Below, in pieces: positions 1-6,234 of a DNA stretch of 7,455 bases. Position 1 is the first letter of the stretch. Each line of letters opens with the position of its first letter. The stretch is from Mageeibacillus sp. UBA1212 (GTDB lineage Bacteria > Bacillota > Clostridia > UBA1212): positions 7,986 through 15,440 of the forward strand of contig DBXM01000037.1 in the NCBI GenBank assembly GCA_002309655.1, read 5' to 3'. The position numbers and the translations under genes are program-made. A model generated the notes under the pieces. That model saw nothing but the letters and a program-made list of their open reading frames with translations. It ran no database searches and was not told where the DNA came from.

Positions 1-853
1 CGCCGTCGAAAGCGTCCGCCTCAGCCGCCTCAACAGGCGACGGGAAGTACTCTACGATAAAGTCGGCAAGTTCTTTCATGCCGAGGTTGTCGCTGGCCGC
101 TCCGAGAAGAACAGGCGCGCAGGAACCGGATTTGACCGCGTTCGTGAAGCCCGCGATGATCTCTTCCTCGGTGAACTCCTCGCCCTCGAAGAACTTCATC
201 ATCAGCTCTTCGTCGGTCTCCGCAACCGCTTCGCAGATCGCGCCGTGAATTTCCTCGGCGTGCGCCTGAACGGAAGCAGGAACCGGAATCTCCTCGACGT
301 CGCCGCCGGCCTTGAACTTCTTGGCCTTCATATGGAGCGTGTCGACGAAGCCCACGAACTTGCGGTTCTCGATGATCGGAATCTGTACGGGAACGCAGGA
401 GTTGCCGAAAGCTTCCTTGATTTCCGCGAGGACCTTGTCGAAATCGACGGTCTCATCGTTCATCTTGTTGAGAAAAATGGCGCGGGGAATGCCCCTCTTG
501 CCTGCCAGTTCCCAGCCCTTCTCGGCACCGACGGCAACTCCGCCGGCAAGAACGACGACCGCCGCGTCCGCGACGGAAACACCCTCAAGAATTTCACCTA
601 TAAAATTGAGCGCTCCGGGAGTGTCAATAACGTTGATCATTTTCTTCTTCCACTCACACGGCGCAATTGCGAGATTTATCGAATACTGCCTCTTGATCTC
701 CTCGGGGTCGTAGTCAAGCGTTGTATTACCGTCCATAATCTTTCCGAGACGGCCGATCGCCTTACTGTTGTAAAGCATCGCCTCTGCCATGGATGTCTTA
801 CCGACACCGCTGTGTCCCAGAAGAATAACGTTGCGAATATCCGCGCTTTGCAT
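1..853 (-). CDS. EF-G-like translational GTPase (EF-G paralogue), N-terminal part, cut by window edge
   Basis: Read on the minus strand from an ATG at 853-851, the frame stays open for 284 codons to the window edge, so the 3' part lies outside. It covers the GTP-binding domain of an elongation-factor-G-like protein, a cytoplasmic ribosome-associated GTPase. Seen: the P-loop GHSGVGKTS (residues 13-21), a switch-I-like stretch with R55 and S58-I59, the switch-II DTPG (77-80), and a G4 motif at 129-132. Two residues are unusual. DTPG is followed by Ala, not the catalytic His of canonical EF-G. G4 reads NKMN instead of NKxD, with Asp133 one position later. Loss of the His fits EF-G paralogues (FusA2-like group), so I do not call this the housekeeping fusA. 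The start is supported by GGAGG at 863-867 (complement), nine bases upstream. The gene has its own promoter and is probably the first of its transcript. The paralogue's exact role is unknown; GTPase-family assignment is very secure. Confidence 0.9.
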   Translation of the reverse strand, partial: MQSADIRNVILLGHSGVGKTSMAEAMLYNSKAIGRLGKIMDGNTTLDYDPEEIKRQYSINLAIAPCEWKKKMINVIDTPGALNFIGEILEGVSVADAAVVVLAGGVAVGAEKGWELAGKRGIPRAIFLNKMNDETVDFDKVLAEIKEAFGNSCVPVQIPIIENRKFVGFVDTLHMKAKKFKAGGDVEEIPVPASVQAHAEEIHGAICEAVAETDEELMMKFFEGEEFTEEEIIAGFTNAVKSGSCAPVLLGAASDNLGMKELADFIVEYFPSPVEAAEADAFDG

Positions 854-977
854 AAAACAAAACCTCCAAACTTTAATGATAACAGGTCGTAAGCAGCCCT
901 TCGGGAAGACTCCCTCCGCCTTCAAAAACGGTCGGAAGCAGCCGGTTTTTACCCCGCAAACGGCGTTACAACAGACT
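854..977 (-). other. 5' leader of the EF-G-like gene
   Basis: This is the inferred untranslated leader of about 124 nt between the predicted start site near 977 and the ATG at 853. It contains a near-perfect direct repeat (885-898 and 930-943). Read on the minus strand it also contains a weak A5C/GT5 hairpin around 922-948 ending in a T-run, which could act as an attenuator. The leader is longer than needed for a ribosome binding site. I do not recognise any known riboswitch or leader family. Confidence 0.4.
885..943. repeat. Pair of 14-bp direct repeats in the EF-G-like leader
   Basis: GGTCGTAAGCAGCC at 885-898 and GGTCGGAAGCAGCC at 930-943 match at 13 of 14 positions, with starts 45 bp apart. 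Both copies lie inside the predicted leader. They could be a protein or RNA binding site present twice, or a small local duplication. No function can be assigned from sequence alone. Confidence 0.5.
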
Positions 978-983
978 GCATAA

Positions 984-1012
984 AGTATACTAAATTCCCG
1001 CGCCTGTGTCAA
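984..1012 (-). promoter_or_regulatory. Sigma-70-type promoter of the EF-G-like gene
   Basis: On the minus strand, a perfect -35 TTGACA (complement of 1007-1012) and a -10 TATACT (complement of 984-989) are separated by exactly 17 bp. The start site would fall near 977, leaving a leader of about 124 nt. The spacer contains CGCGGGAATT, a 10-mer also found in the spacer of the surface-protein promoter. Confidence 0.8.
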
Positions 1013-1106
1013 CAGCATTTTTGACGGCGGTTCCCGAAAAGAGCGGGAATCAAGCGGAATATCAATTTCAAGCGGAACCTGCACTAAGCACGCGCGGGAA
1101 CTTCGG

Positions 1107-1138
1107 AAAACGGCCCCTTCCCTTCCGGAAAGAGGCCG
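1107..1138 (-). terminator. Rho-independent terminator of the surface-protein gene
   Basis: On the minus strand a 12-bp stem (arms 1127-1138 and 1111-1122, including two G-T pairs) closes on a GGAA tetraloop (1123-1126) and is followed directly by TTTT (complement of 1107-1110). It begins 65 bp after the stop codon of the surface-protein gene and lies about 95 bp upstream of the EF-G-like promoter, so the two minus-strand genes appear to be separate transcripts. The T-run is short, so efficiency is uncertain. Confidence 0.7.
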
Positions 1139-1203
1139 CCTCTTCAGTTTAATTCATTTTTGCTTTCGCGAAAGCCGCGGCTCCGGTTTGTGCCGCGAAG
1201 CCG

Positions 1204-2559
1204 TCAGTTCTCCTTTTTCCTCATCACGAACAGAGCGCCCGCAATCGCGCAGATCGCGAAAACGCCGCCTTCCACAAAGCCTTTGCAGCCCTTCTTTTCG
1301 GGCTTGGGCTCCGCGGTGGGAACTTCGGTCGGTTCGGGCTCGGGCGTGTCGGTGGGAGCGGGAGTGTCGGTCGGCGCAGGAGTATCGGTGGGCGCCTCGG
1401 TTGCTTCGGGCTCGGGAGTCGTCTCGCCGGGTTCGCAGAGCAGCAGCGTGATGTAAGGATGCGTCTTGGTGCTCTCGTTCGTGCCACCGCCTTCGATCTC
1501 GATTTCAACGTCCTCGTCGCCGTCCGCGGAACCGAGAACGAACCACGAATCTCCGAGGTCGCTCGTGTCGCCGGCTTCAAAAGCTATGTAGTACCAGCCG
1601 GGAGCCATCTTCGTGTCGAACATAACGTCGTACGACGCGTTGGAGACGCAGGTCACCTCCTTCGACACAACCTCGTCCTCGTTGTCGTTGAGAACTCTTA
1701 CAATCATAGGCGTCTCGTGCTCCGCGCAGAACGCGAAGAATCTGATGCCGCTGAACCAGTCGGGAGCCTCAAATCCGACGGTGAGCGTGTCGCCCTCATT
1801 CAAGGGGTGGAGCCACCAGCCGGTGTTGGCGTTCGGCTTGCCGCTGTAGAGCTGATACTCGCCGATGTAGGGTTTTGCCGTGGGCTCGGGAGTGGCCTCA
1901 GGTGCGCCGTTGATGAACTTGTCGGCCTTGAGGTTGTTCGCGCCGGAGAACGATGCCAGAGCGTTAACGTCGAGAATGCAGTAAGGCGTGCTCTCTTTTC
2001 CGGTGTACGCCTTGGCGTCCTCTTCCTTCTCAAAGAACGCGATCCAGGCGACGTCGATCGCGTCACCCTCGGCAACCTGTCCGCTTTCACCGTCGTGTTC
2101 GGTGTTCTCGGAGTCGCGGTCCGGCTCAAGCGGGTCGAATCTGACGCTGGTGAGCGTGGTGTAGCTGTCGCTGTTCCACTTGGAATCGAGATCGGTGCTC
2201 TCGGCAACCGCGGTCAGATCGACTATAGCTGTCTCCCACTTCTGAGTGTGCTTGTAGGTGATCGGAACGTACGGCTCAGCCGCGGGGCTTACGTAGAACT
2301 GCGCCTTGTACTCGACGCCGGTCGTGTCAAACTGGCTGATCGTTCTGTAGCGGATCGCTGCCCACACGACCTTGTCCGGGTCGATCTTGTCGTTCGCGCC
2401 GGCGCTGCTGAATCTGAACGTGGCGTAGGGGTCGTTCCCGAGGGCCGTGAACCTGACGTAATCCGCTTCTTCGGCATCGTCCGCGATTGCGGAGAACACC
2501 GGAACGAGCAGTGAAACGAGCATTACTATCGCGACGAAAAGCGATAATTTCTTAAGCAT
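1204..2559 (-). CDS. Secreted, C-terminally anchored two-domain surface protein
   Basis: The predicted protein has 451 residues. Seen: an N-terminal signal peptide (Lys3-Lys4, hydrophobic 5-22, probable cleavage after AIA at 24-26); a first beta-rich, aromatic domain at about 30-218 with the segment IDVAWIAFFEKEEDAKAY; a short Pro/Thr linker at about 219-230; a second beta-rich, acidic domain at about 231-372; a Thr/Pro/Glu linker at about 376-421 with three TDTPAP-like units; then KKGCKG, a hydrophobic helix (about 431-446) and RKKEN at the C-terminus. This is a cell-envelope-anchored exported protein. There is no LPXTG motif. Such beta-sandwich modules in Clostridia are often carbohydrate-binding, but I cannot place either in a named family and see no catalytic motif. 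The ATG at 2559 is chosen because AAGGAGG (complement of 2567-2573) lies seven bases upstream. A TTG at 2604 would add 15 residues before the signal peptide and lacks such a site. It is divergent from the GH84 gene, so a shared role in glycan handling is plausible inference. Confidence 0.85.
   Translation of the reverse strand: MLKKLSLFVAIVMLVSLLVPVFSAIADDAEEADYVRFTALGNDPYATFRFSSAGANDKIDPDKVVWAAIRYRTISQFDTTGVEYKAQFYVSPAAEPYVPITYKHTQKWETAIVDLTAVAESTDLDSKWNSDSYTTLTSVRFDPLEPDRDSENTEHDGESGQVAEGDAIDVAWIAFFEKEEDAKAYTGKESTPYCILDVNALASFSGANNLKADKFINGAPEATPEPTAKPYIGEYQLYSGKPNANTGWWLHPLNEGDTLTVGFEAPDWFSGIRFFAFCAEHETPMIVRVLNDNEDEVVSKEVTCVSNASYDVMFDTKMAPGWYYIAFEAGDTSDLGDSWFVLGSADGDEDVEIEIEGGGTNESTKTHPYITLLLCEPGETTPEPEATEAPTDTPAPTDTPAPTDTPEPEPTEVPTAEPKPEKKGCKGFVEGGVFAICAIAGALFVMRKKEN
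1343..1396 (-). repeat. Three 18-bp tandem repeats encoding the TDTPAP linker
   Basis: Three diverged 18-bp units (1343-1360, 1361-1378, 1379-1396) encode the repeated TDTPAP hexapeptide of the linker between the ectodomain and the membrane anchor. The synonymous differences between units suggest the array is not a very recent expansion. Such arrays can vary in copy number between strains and so change how far the ectodomain stands from the membrane. Confidence 0.75.
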
Positions 2560-2566
2560 AAGTACT

Positions 2567-2573
2567 CCTCCTT
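2567..2573 (-). promoter_or_regulatory. Ribosome binding site fixing the surface-protein start
   Basis: AAGGAGG on the minus strand, seven bases before the ATG at 2559. It selects this ATG over the in-frame TTG at 2604. Confidence 0.85.
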
Positions 2574-2666
2574 TAAATATGGATGCGGCGCGGTCCGGCC
2601 GCAATATCTGAAGCCGGAAAACTCAACCGCTCTCCGCTTCAAAACCGCTTAATAAAATGCGTTTTC

Positions 2667-2695
2667 ATTATACAATTCCCGCGGGCGGGTGTCAA
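2667..2695 (-). promoter_or_regulatory. Perfect consensus sigma-70 promoter of the surface-protein gene
   Basis: On the minus strand, TTGACA (complement of 2690-2695) and TATAAT (complement of 2667-2672) are both exact consensus with a 17-bp spacer. The start site would be near 2660, giving a leader of about 100 nt. This predicts strong expression unless repressed. The spacer carries the palindrome CCCGCGGG and the 10-mer CGCGGGAATT shared with the EF-G-like promoter. Confidence 0.88.
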
Positions 2696-2709
2696 CAAAA
2701 ATGCGGGGT

Positions 2710-2759
2710 TAATGAATCTAATGAATCGTGAATGCGGCGGCAAACCGGCGCAAACCGGC
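2710..2759. repeat. Two short tandem duplications between divergent promoters
   Basis: TAATGAATC occurs twice back to back (2710-2718, 2719-2727), followed by two adjacent copies of GCAAACCGGC (2740-2749, 2750-2759). The related sequences GCGAAACCG and CGAAACCCG follow before the GH84 -35 element. The block lies between the -35 boxes of the surface-protein and GH84 promoters, where a shared regulator would bind. A regulatory role is inference. Confidence 0.5.
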
Positions 2760-2790
2760 GGCCCCGCGGCGAAACCGTTCCCGAAACCCG

Positions 2791-2819
2791 TTGAAAAACA
2801 GCCGCCGACGGCATATAAT
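2791..2819 (+). promoter_or_regulatory. Sigma-70-type promoter of the GH84 gene
   Basis: TTGAAA at 2791-2796 and a perfect TATAAT at 2814-2819 are separated by 17 bp. The start site would be near 2826, giving a leader of about 47 nt before the ATG at 2873. The inverted repeat AGGCTT-A-AAGCCT (2827-2839) lies right at the predicted start and could be an operator or a small 5' stem-loop. Confidence 0.8.
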
Positions 2820-2858
2820 AAGGTCAAGGCTTAAAGCCTGTTTATGTCTTTTCATTGC

Positions 2859-2862
2859 GAGG
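2859..2862 (+). promoter_or_regulatory. Ribosome binding site fixing the GH84 start
   Basis: GAGG ten bases upstream of the ATG at 2873. It favours this ATG over the in-frame TTG codons at 2855 and 2867; the first precedes the site and the second lies only four bases after it. The site is weaker than those of the other genes here. Confidence 0.6.
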
Positions 2863-2872
2863 TATTTTGATT

Positions 2873-5362
2873 ATGTATCGCGAATTCATCGTCCTTACGC
2901 TCGTTCTGCTCATGGCGGCGTCGATCCTCTTCTCGTGCAGGCCCGGCCCCGTTCCCGAGCCGACGCAGGCGCCTTATCCGACACCCGACCCGGACGACCC
3001 GTGGCAGACTTCCTCCGGATATTCGGGAATGGTTCCCGCGCCGGTTTCGTTCACCGTTTCGGAAGACGGCTCGAAAACCGCGGACGCCTCCCTTCTCACG
3101 CCTTCAAGCAGCGATTATGACGGAATTTTCACGAATTTCGGCTTCAGCGTCGGCGCGAACGGCCTTCCCGTGCAGATCGAATTGACCGGCGGCGACGGAA
3201 GCGGCAGCGCGGACGAGTCGTACAAACTCAGCGTAAAAAACACCGGCGTCACGGTGACTGCCTCTTCCAAACGGGGAATTTACAACGCGGTCTCCACGCT
3301 CGCACAGCTGCGCGACGGCGACAAACTTCTTGAGGCGGAGGTCGAGGACAGTCCCGCAGTCGCAATCCGCGGCGTTATCGAAGGCTTTTACGGCACCGCC
3401 TGGACCCACGAATTCCGGCTCGATCTGTTCCGCTTCATGGGCAAATACAAGCTCAACACGTACATTTACGCGCCGAAGGACGACCCGAAGCACCGCGCCC
3501 AGTGGAGAGAGCTCTACACCGGCGAGGAACTGGAAAAAATGTCCGAACTCGTGAACTGCGCCGAATCCAACAACGTCAGGTTCGTCTACGCGATCTCGCC
3601 CGGTCTCGACATCAACCTCGGCGCCAAGTACGAAAAGGACCTGCAGACGCTTTTCGACAAGTGCGAATTCATGTACAACCTCGGCGTGCGCAGCTTTTCG
3701 ATCCTGCTCGACGACATAACCACGCTGGACGCGGAGGGGCACGCGAAGCTCCTGAACGACTTCCAGAACAGGTTCGTCAAGACCCACGAAGGCTGCGACG
3801 ACCTGATAATGATCAGCCCCGAATTCTGCGACGCGATGCTCACCTCGTACTCGGACAAGCTCGCCCCGCTGCTTCAAAGCGACATAATCATGATGTGGAC
3901 CGGCGCCGGAGTCGCTCCTTTTGACCTGAACGAGCGCCAGATCACGAAGGTCAACGACAAGTTCGGCAGGGAGATGCTTCTCTGGTGGAACTACCCGGTC
4001 AACGACACGATGCCCGACCTTCTCTTCCTCAGCCCGATGAGCCCCTTTAAAGGGAACGCCGCGGGCTCGATAGGCGGTCTGGTCGCCAACCCGATGAACC
4101 AGGGCTACGCCTCCGAGCTTCCGCTCATCACCGTCGCGGACTACCTCTGGAATCCGTCCGGCTACGACGCCGAGGAGTCGCTCAAGACAGCTGCGAAGAA
4201 GCTCGTTCCCGAGTGTCCCGAAGGCCTTCTCACCCTTTCCGACCTCTGCCGCGGCACGCTCGCCACAGGCAGCAAATCCTCCACCGAATTCACTAAAGCA
4301 GTCAAAAAGTACGACTACAAGGACGCCGCGTCTGCCGAAACGTTCCGGGCGACTCTGGAAGGAATGAAGGCCAACCTGGCGCTGCTGCGTGAAGAGGCCC
4401 CCTTCCCGCTGGTCTCCGAGATCAAGAAATGGATCGAAAAGGCCGAAACAGGAATAAACTGCGCGCTTGAGCTGATCGCGTTCGACACTTCCGCTACCGG
4501 GGCTGAGAAATTCGAGCACGCCGCGATGTTCGTCTACTATTACGAACAGGCCGCCAAAAACACGGTCTCGGTCAGCAAGGATTCGCTCTTCCCGCTGCTC
4601 ACAGGCGCCAAGAACAGGGTCAACTCGGTGCTGGGCGAAAACGCGGCGGACGTGGAATCCGCGGTGAGCGCCTCGACCACGCTGAACACGTACGAGAATT
4701 TCAACCCGGAGAACGCGATTGACGGCGATGCTTCCACGTATTTCTGGTCCGCCGGCGCTCCTGCCGTAGACAGTACGTTCACGGTGGATCTGGGGTCGGT
4801 CGTGAAGGTCAGCGGTGTCACTTTGAAGACCGGCGAAGCGTCGCACACAGGCGACTACATGCACAGCGGCGTCATCGAGTACTCCACGGACGGAAACAAA
4901 TACACCAAACTCTGCGACGTTAAAAAGCGCGAAGTCTCTGACTCCACCGAATTCAGCGCCCGCTACGTACGTCTCCGCTGCACAAAAGCGCAGGACAACT
5001 GGCTTATCATCACCGAATTCGACATATCAACCGGCACTTCGCTTCCGGAGAGCGTCTCGTTCAGCGGCGACAGCATCAAGACGATGACCAAGCTGTTCGA
5101 CGGGAACATCTTCTCCGTGTTCTCCCCGAAGTTCTCGGCGGTGGCCGGCAAAACTCTGACAATCGACACGAAGAACGCCTCGAAAGTCACCATGATCCTG
5201 CTCCGCACCGAGGGTATTCACGTCTTCGTCGACAAGGCGGGAACGGACCCTGTGGAAGTGGCTTTGTCGCCCTGCACCGTGATCGACGTCAGCGGCGCCG
5301 ACGCTCTCAGGATCGAGTTCGGCAACACCGGGTGCGACATCGCCGAGATATCGATCGAATAG
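2873..5362 (+). CDS. GH84 beta-N-acetylglucosaminidase lipoprotein with CBM32-type domain
   Basis: The 829-residue exported enzyme hydrolyses terminal beta-linked GlcNAc (O-GlcNAcase/NagJ/hyaluronidase-like family) by substrate-assisted catalysis. Seen in order: a lipoprotein signal with Cys22 (LFSC; Phe at -2 is atypical); a Pro-rich tether; an N-terminal alpha/beta domain at about 45-155; a GH84 barrel at about 160-445; a helical region at about 455-590; an F5/8-type C (CBM32-like) domain at about 595-721; and an unassigned beta-rich domain at 722-829. Family signatures are clear: RGVIEGFYG (166-174), Lys202 in APKDD, the catalytic pair Asp280-Asp281 in LLDDI, Trp342-Thr343, Trp371-Asn373 and Asp378 in WWNYPVND, and Asn406 in NPM. 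Phe318 in SPEF occupies the place where characterised homologues have Tyr (TEY). Likely substrates are mucin or other GlcNAc-capped glycans. It has its own promoter and is divergent from the surface-protein gene. Family assignment is very secure; the natural substrate is inferred. Confidence 0.95.
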   Translation: MYREFIVLTLVLLMAASILFSCRPGPVPEPTQAPYPTPDPDDPWQTSSGYSGMVPAPVSFTVSEDGSKTADASLLTPSSSDYDGIFTNFGFSVGANGLPVQIELTGGDGSGSADESYKLSVKNTGVTVTASSKRGIYNAVSTLAQLRDGDKLLEAEVEDSPAVAIRGVIEGFYGTAWTHEFRLDLFRFMGKYKLNTYIYAPKDDPKHRAQWRELYTGEELEKMSELVNCAESNNVRFVYAISPGLDINLGAKYEKDLQTLFDKCEFMYNLGVRSFSILLDDITTLDAEGHAKLLNDFQNRFVKTHEGCDDLIMISPEFCDAMLTSYSDKLAPLLQSDIIMMWTGAGVAPFDLNERQITKVNDKFGREMLLWWNYPVNDTMPDLLFLSPMSPFKGNAAGSIGGLVANPMNQGYASELPLITVADYLWNPSGYDAEESLKTAAKKLVPECPEGLLTLSDLCRGTLATGSKSSTEFTKAVKKYDYKDAASAETFRATLEGMKANLALLREEAPFPLVSEIKKWIEKAETGINCALELIAFDTSATGAEKFEHAAMFVYYYEQAAKNTVSVSKDSLFPLLTGAKNRVNSVLGENAADVESAVSASTTLNTYENFNPENAIDGDASTYFWSAGAPAVDSTFTVDLGSVVKVSGVTLKTGEASHTGDYMHSGVIEYSTDGNKYTKLCDVKKREVSDSTEFSARYVRLRCTKAQDNWLIITEFDISTGTSLPESVSFSGDSIKTMTKLFDGNIFSVFSPKFSAVAGKTLTIDTKNASKVTMILLRTEGIHVFVDKAGTDPVEVALSPCTVIDVSGADALRIEFGNTGCDIAEISIE

Positions 5363-5394
5363 TTGCCTTGCTAAGGCTTAAAATGTTAAAGAAG

Positions 5395-5440
5395 AAGCCC
5401 GCGCCGCCCCTCTAAACTAAGAAATGGCGGCACGGGCTTT
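5395..5440. terminator. Bidirectional terminator between convergent GH84 and iclR genes
   Basis: Arms 5395-5408 and 5426-5439 pair over 14 positions with one C/A mismatch, around a 17-nt loop. The plus strand continues with TTTCCCCTATTTAT and the minus strand with a CTTCTTCTTT tract, so the structure can stop transcription from both convergent genes. It begins 33 bp after the GH84 stop and ends 25 bp before the IclR stop. Confidence 0.8.
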
Positions 5441-5464
5441 CCCCTATTTATAGGCCCAAAACAA

Positions 5465-6226
5465 TCAGAACCCAAGTCTTCTTGAAATCCTCTTCGCAAT
5501 ATCGGACACCGTCTCCGCGTACTGCCCGAGCTTTTCCTTTGTCACCCGGTCGACCGGTCCGGAAATCCCAATCGCCGCGACCACGGAACCGCTGAAATCG
5601 TAAACCGCGGACGCCACGCAGCGCATCCCCAGCGTCGTCTCTTCGTCGTCGACCGCGTAGCCCCGCGCCTTGTTCACGCGCGCCTCCGCAATCAGTTCGC
5701 CGGCGTCACAGATCGTGTTGGCCGTGTGTTTTATAAGCGACGCGCCCTCGATCAGCCGCATCTGTTCCTCCTTCGGAAGCTCCGCGAACATCGCCTTCCC
5801 GTGGGCGGTGCAGTTGAACTCCTCCCTGTCTCCCACCTGCAGAATGACCCCCAGGTACTGCGGGCTGCTGCAGCAGTCGATCAGTAGGAATTCGTCGCCT
5901 TTCCGGACGCTGAGACCCGCCGCCTCGCCGGTAACGCGCGTCAGTTCTTCGAGAAACGGCCGGGCGATCGTACGGATTTCGTACGAGTCGAGAATCCGCT
6001 CGCGGAATTTCAGGAGTTTGAGCCCCAGGGTGTACTTTCCGCCCTCGGCTATCTGTTCGACATATCCGTTTTCCTCAAGCGTTTTCAGCAGCCTGTACGC
6101 GCTGCTCTTGTTGACCCCGAGGTACTTTCCGAGCTCCGTCACCCCGATCTGTCCGTGTTCGTGAATCAAATCCAGAATCATCAGCCCGCGCGTCAGTGAA
6201 TTTATTGTCTGCACTTGTTTTTCCAT
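5465..6226 (-). CDS. IclR-family transcriptional regulator
   Basis: The 253-residue protein has the length and layout usual for IclR regulators. An N-terminal winged helix-turn-helix at about 8-70 (helices around 27-50, with VNKSSAYRLLKTL) binds DNA; an effector-binding domain at about 80-253 senses a small metabolite. Seen in the latter: NCTAHGKAMFAEL, GYAVDDEETTLGMRCVASAV and AAIGISGP, which match the conserved IclR effector-domain pattern. A Cys-Cys pair sits in LLIDCC. The ATG at 6226 is chosen because AAGGCGG (complement of 6235-6241) lies eight bases upstream, and the predicted transcript starts near 6249, downstream of the alternative GTG at 6265. It is divergent from the TIM-barrel gene, the usual arrangement of an IclR regulator and its target; autoregulation and control of that gene are inferred. 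The ligand is unknown; IclR proteins often sense sugar acids, aromatic acids or glyoxylate-type compounds. Confidence 0.95.
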   Translation of the reverse strand: MEKQVQTINSLTRGLMILDLIHEHGQIGVTELGKYLGVNKSSAYRLLKTLEENGYVEQIAEGGKYTLGLKLLKFRERILDSYEIRTIARPFLEELTRVTGEAAGLSVRKGDEFLLIDCCSSPQYLGVILQVGDREEFNCTAHGKAMFAELPKEEQMRLIEGASLIKHTANTICDAGELIAEARVNKARGYAVDDEETTLGMRCVASAVYDFSGSVVAAIGISGPVDRVTKEKLGQYAETVSDIAKRISRRLGF

Positions 6227-6234
6227 CAAAAATA

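Noticed and set aside
245..892. 215-codon open frame on the plus strand
   Set aside because: It is antisense to the EF-G-like gene, whose minus-strand translation shows clear GTPase motifs.
1031..1049. Inverted repeat TTCCCG/CGGGAA upstream of the EF-G-like promoter
   Set aside because: Only six base pairs around a 7-nt loop, with no T-run; likely chance in GC-rich sequence, though an operator cannot be excluded.
1162..1175. Perfect 14-bp palindrome GCTTTCGCGAAAGC after the surface-protein stop, considered as its terminator
   Set aside because: On the minus strand it is followed by AAAAATG, not a T-run. The stem at 1107-1138 with a tetraloop and TTTT is the better terminator.
1459..2514. 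351-codon open frame on the plus strand
   Set aside because: It is antisense to the surface-protein gene, which has a signal peptide, an anchor, a strong ribosome binding site and a consensus promoter. The plus frame has none of these.
3104..4864. Long 586-codon open frame on the minus strand
   Set aside because: It lies entirely antisense to the GH84 gene, is rich in Arg, Val and Glu as expected of a GC-rich shadow frame, and has no recognisable domain, while the plus-strand frame carries clear GH84 motifs.
5365..5377. Small hairpin GCCTT/AAGGC right after the GH84 stop
   Set aside because: A 5-bp stem with a 3-nt loop and no T-run; the larger stem at 5395-5440 explains termination.
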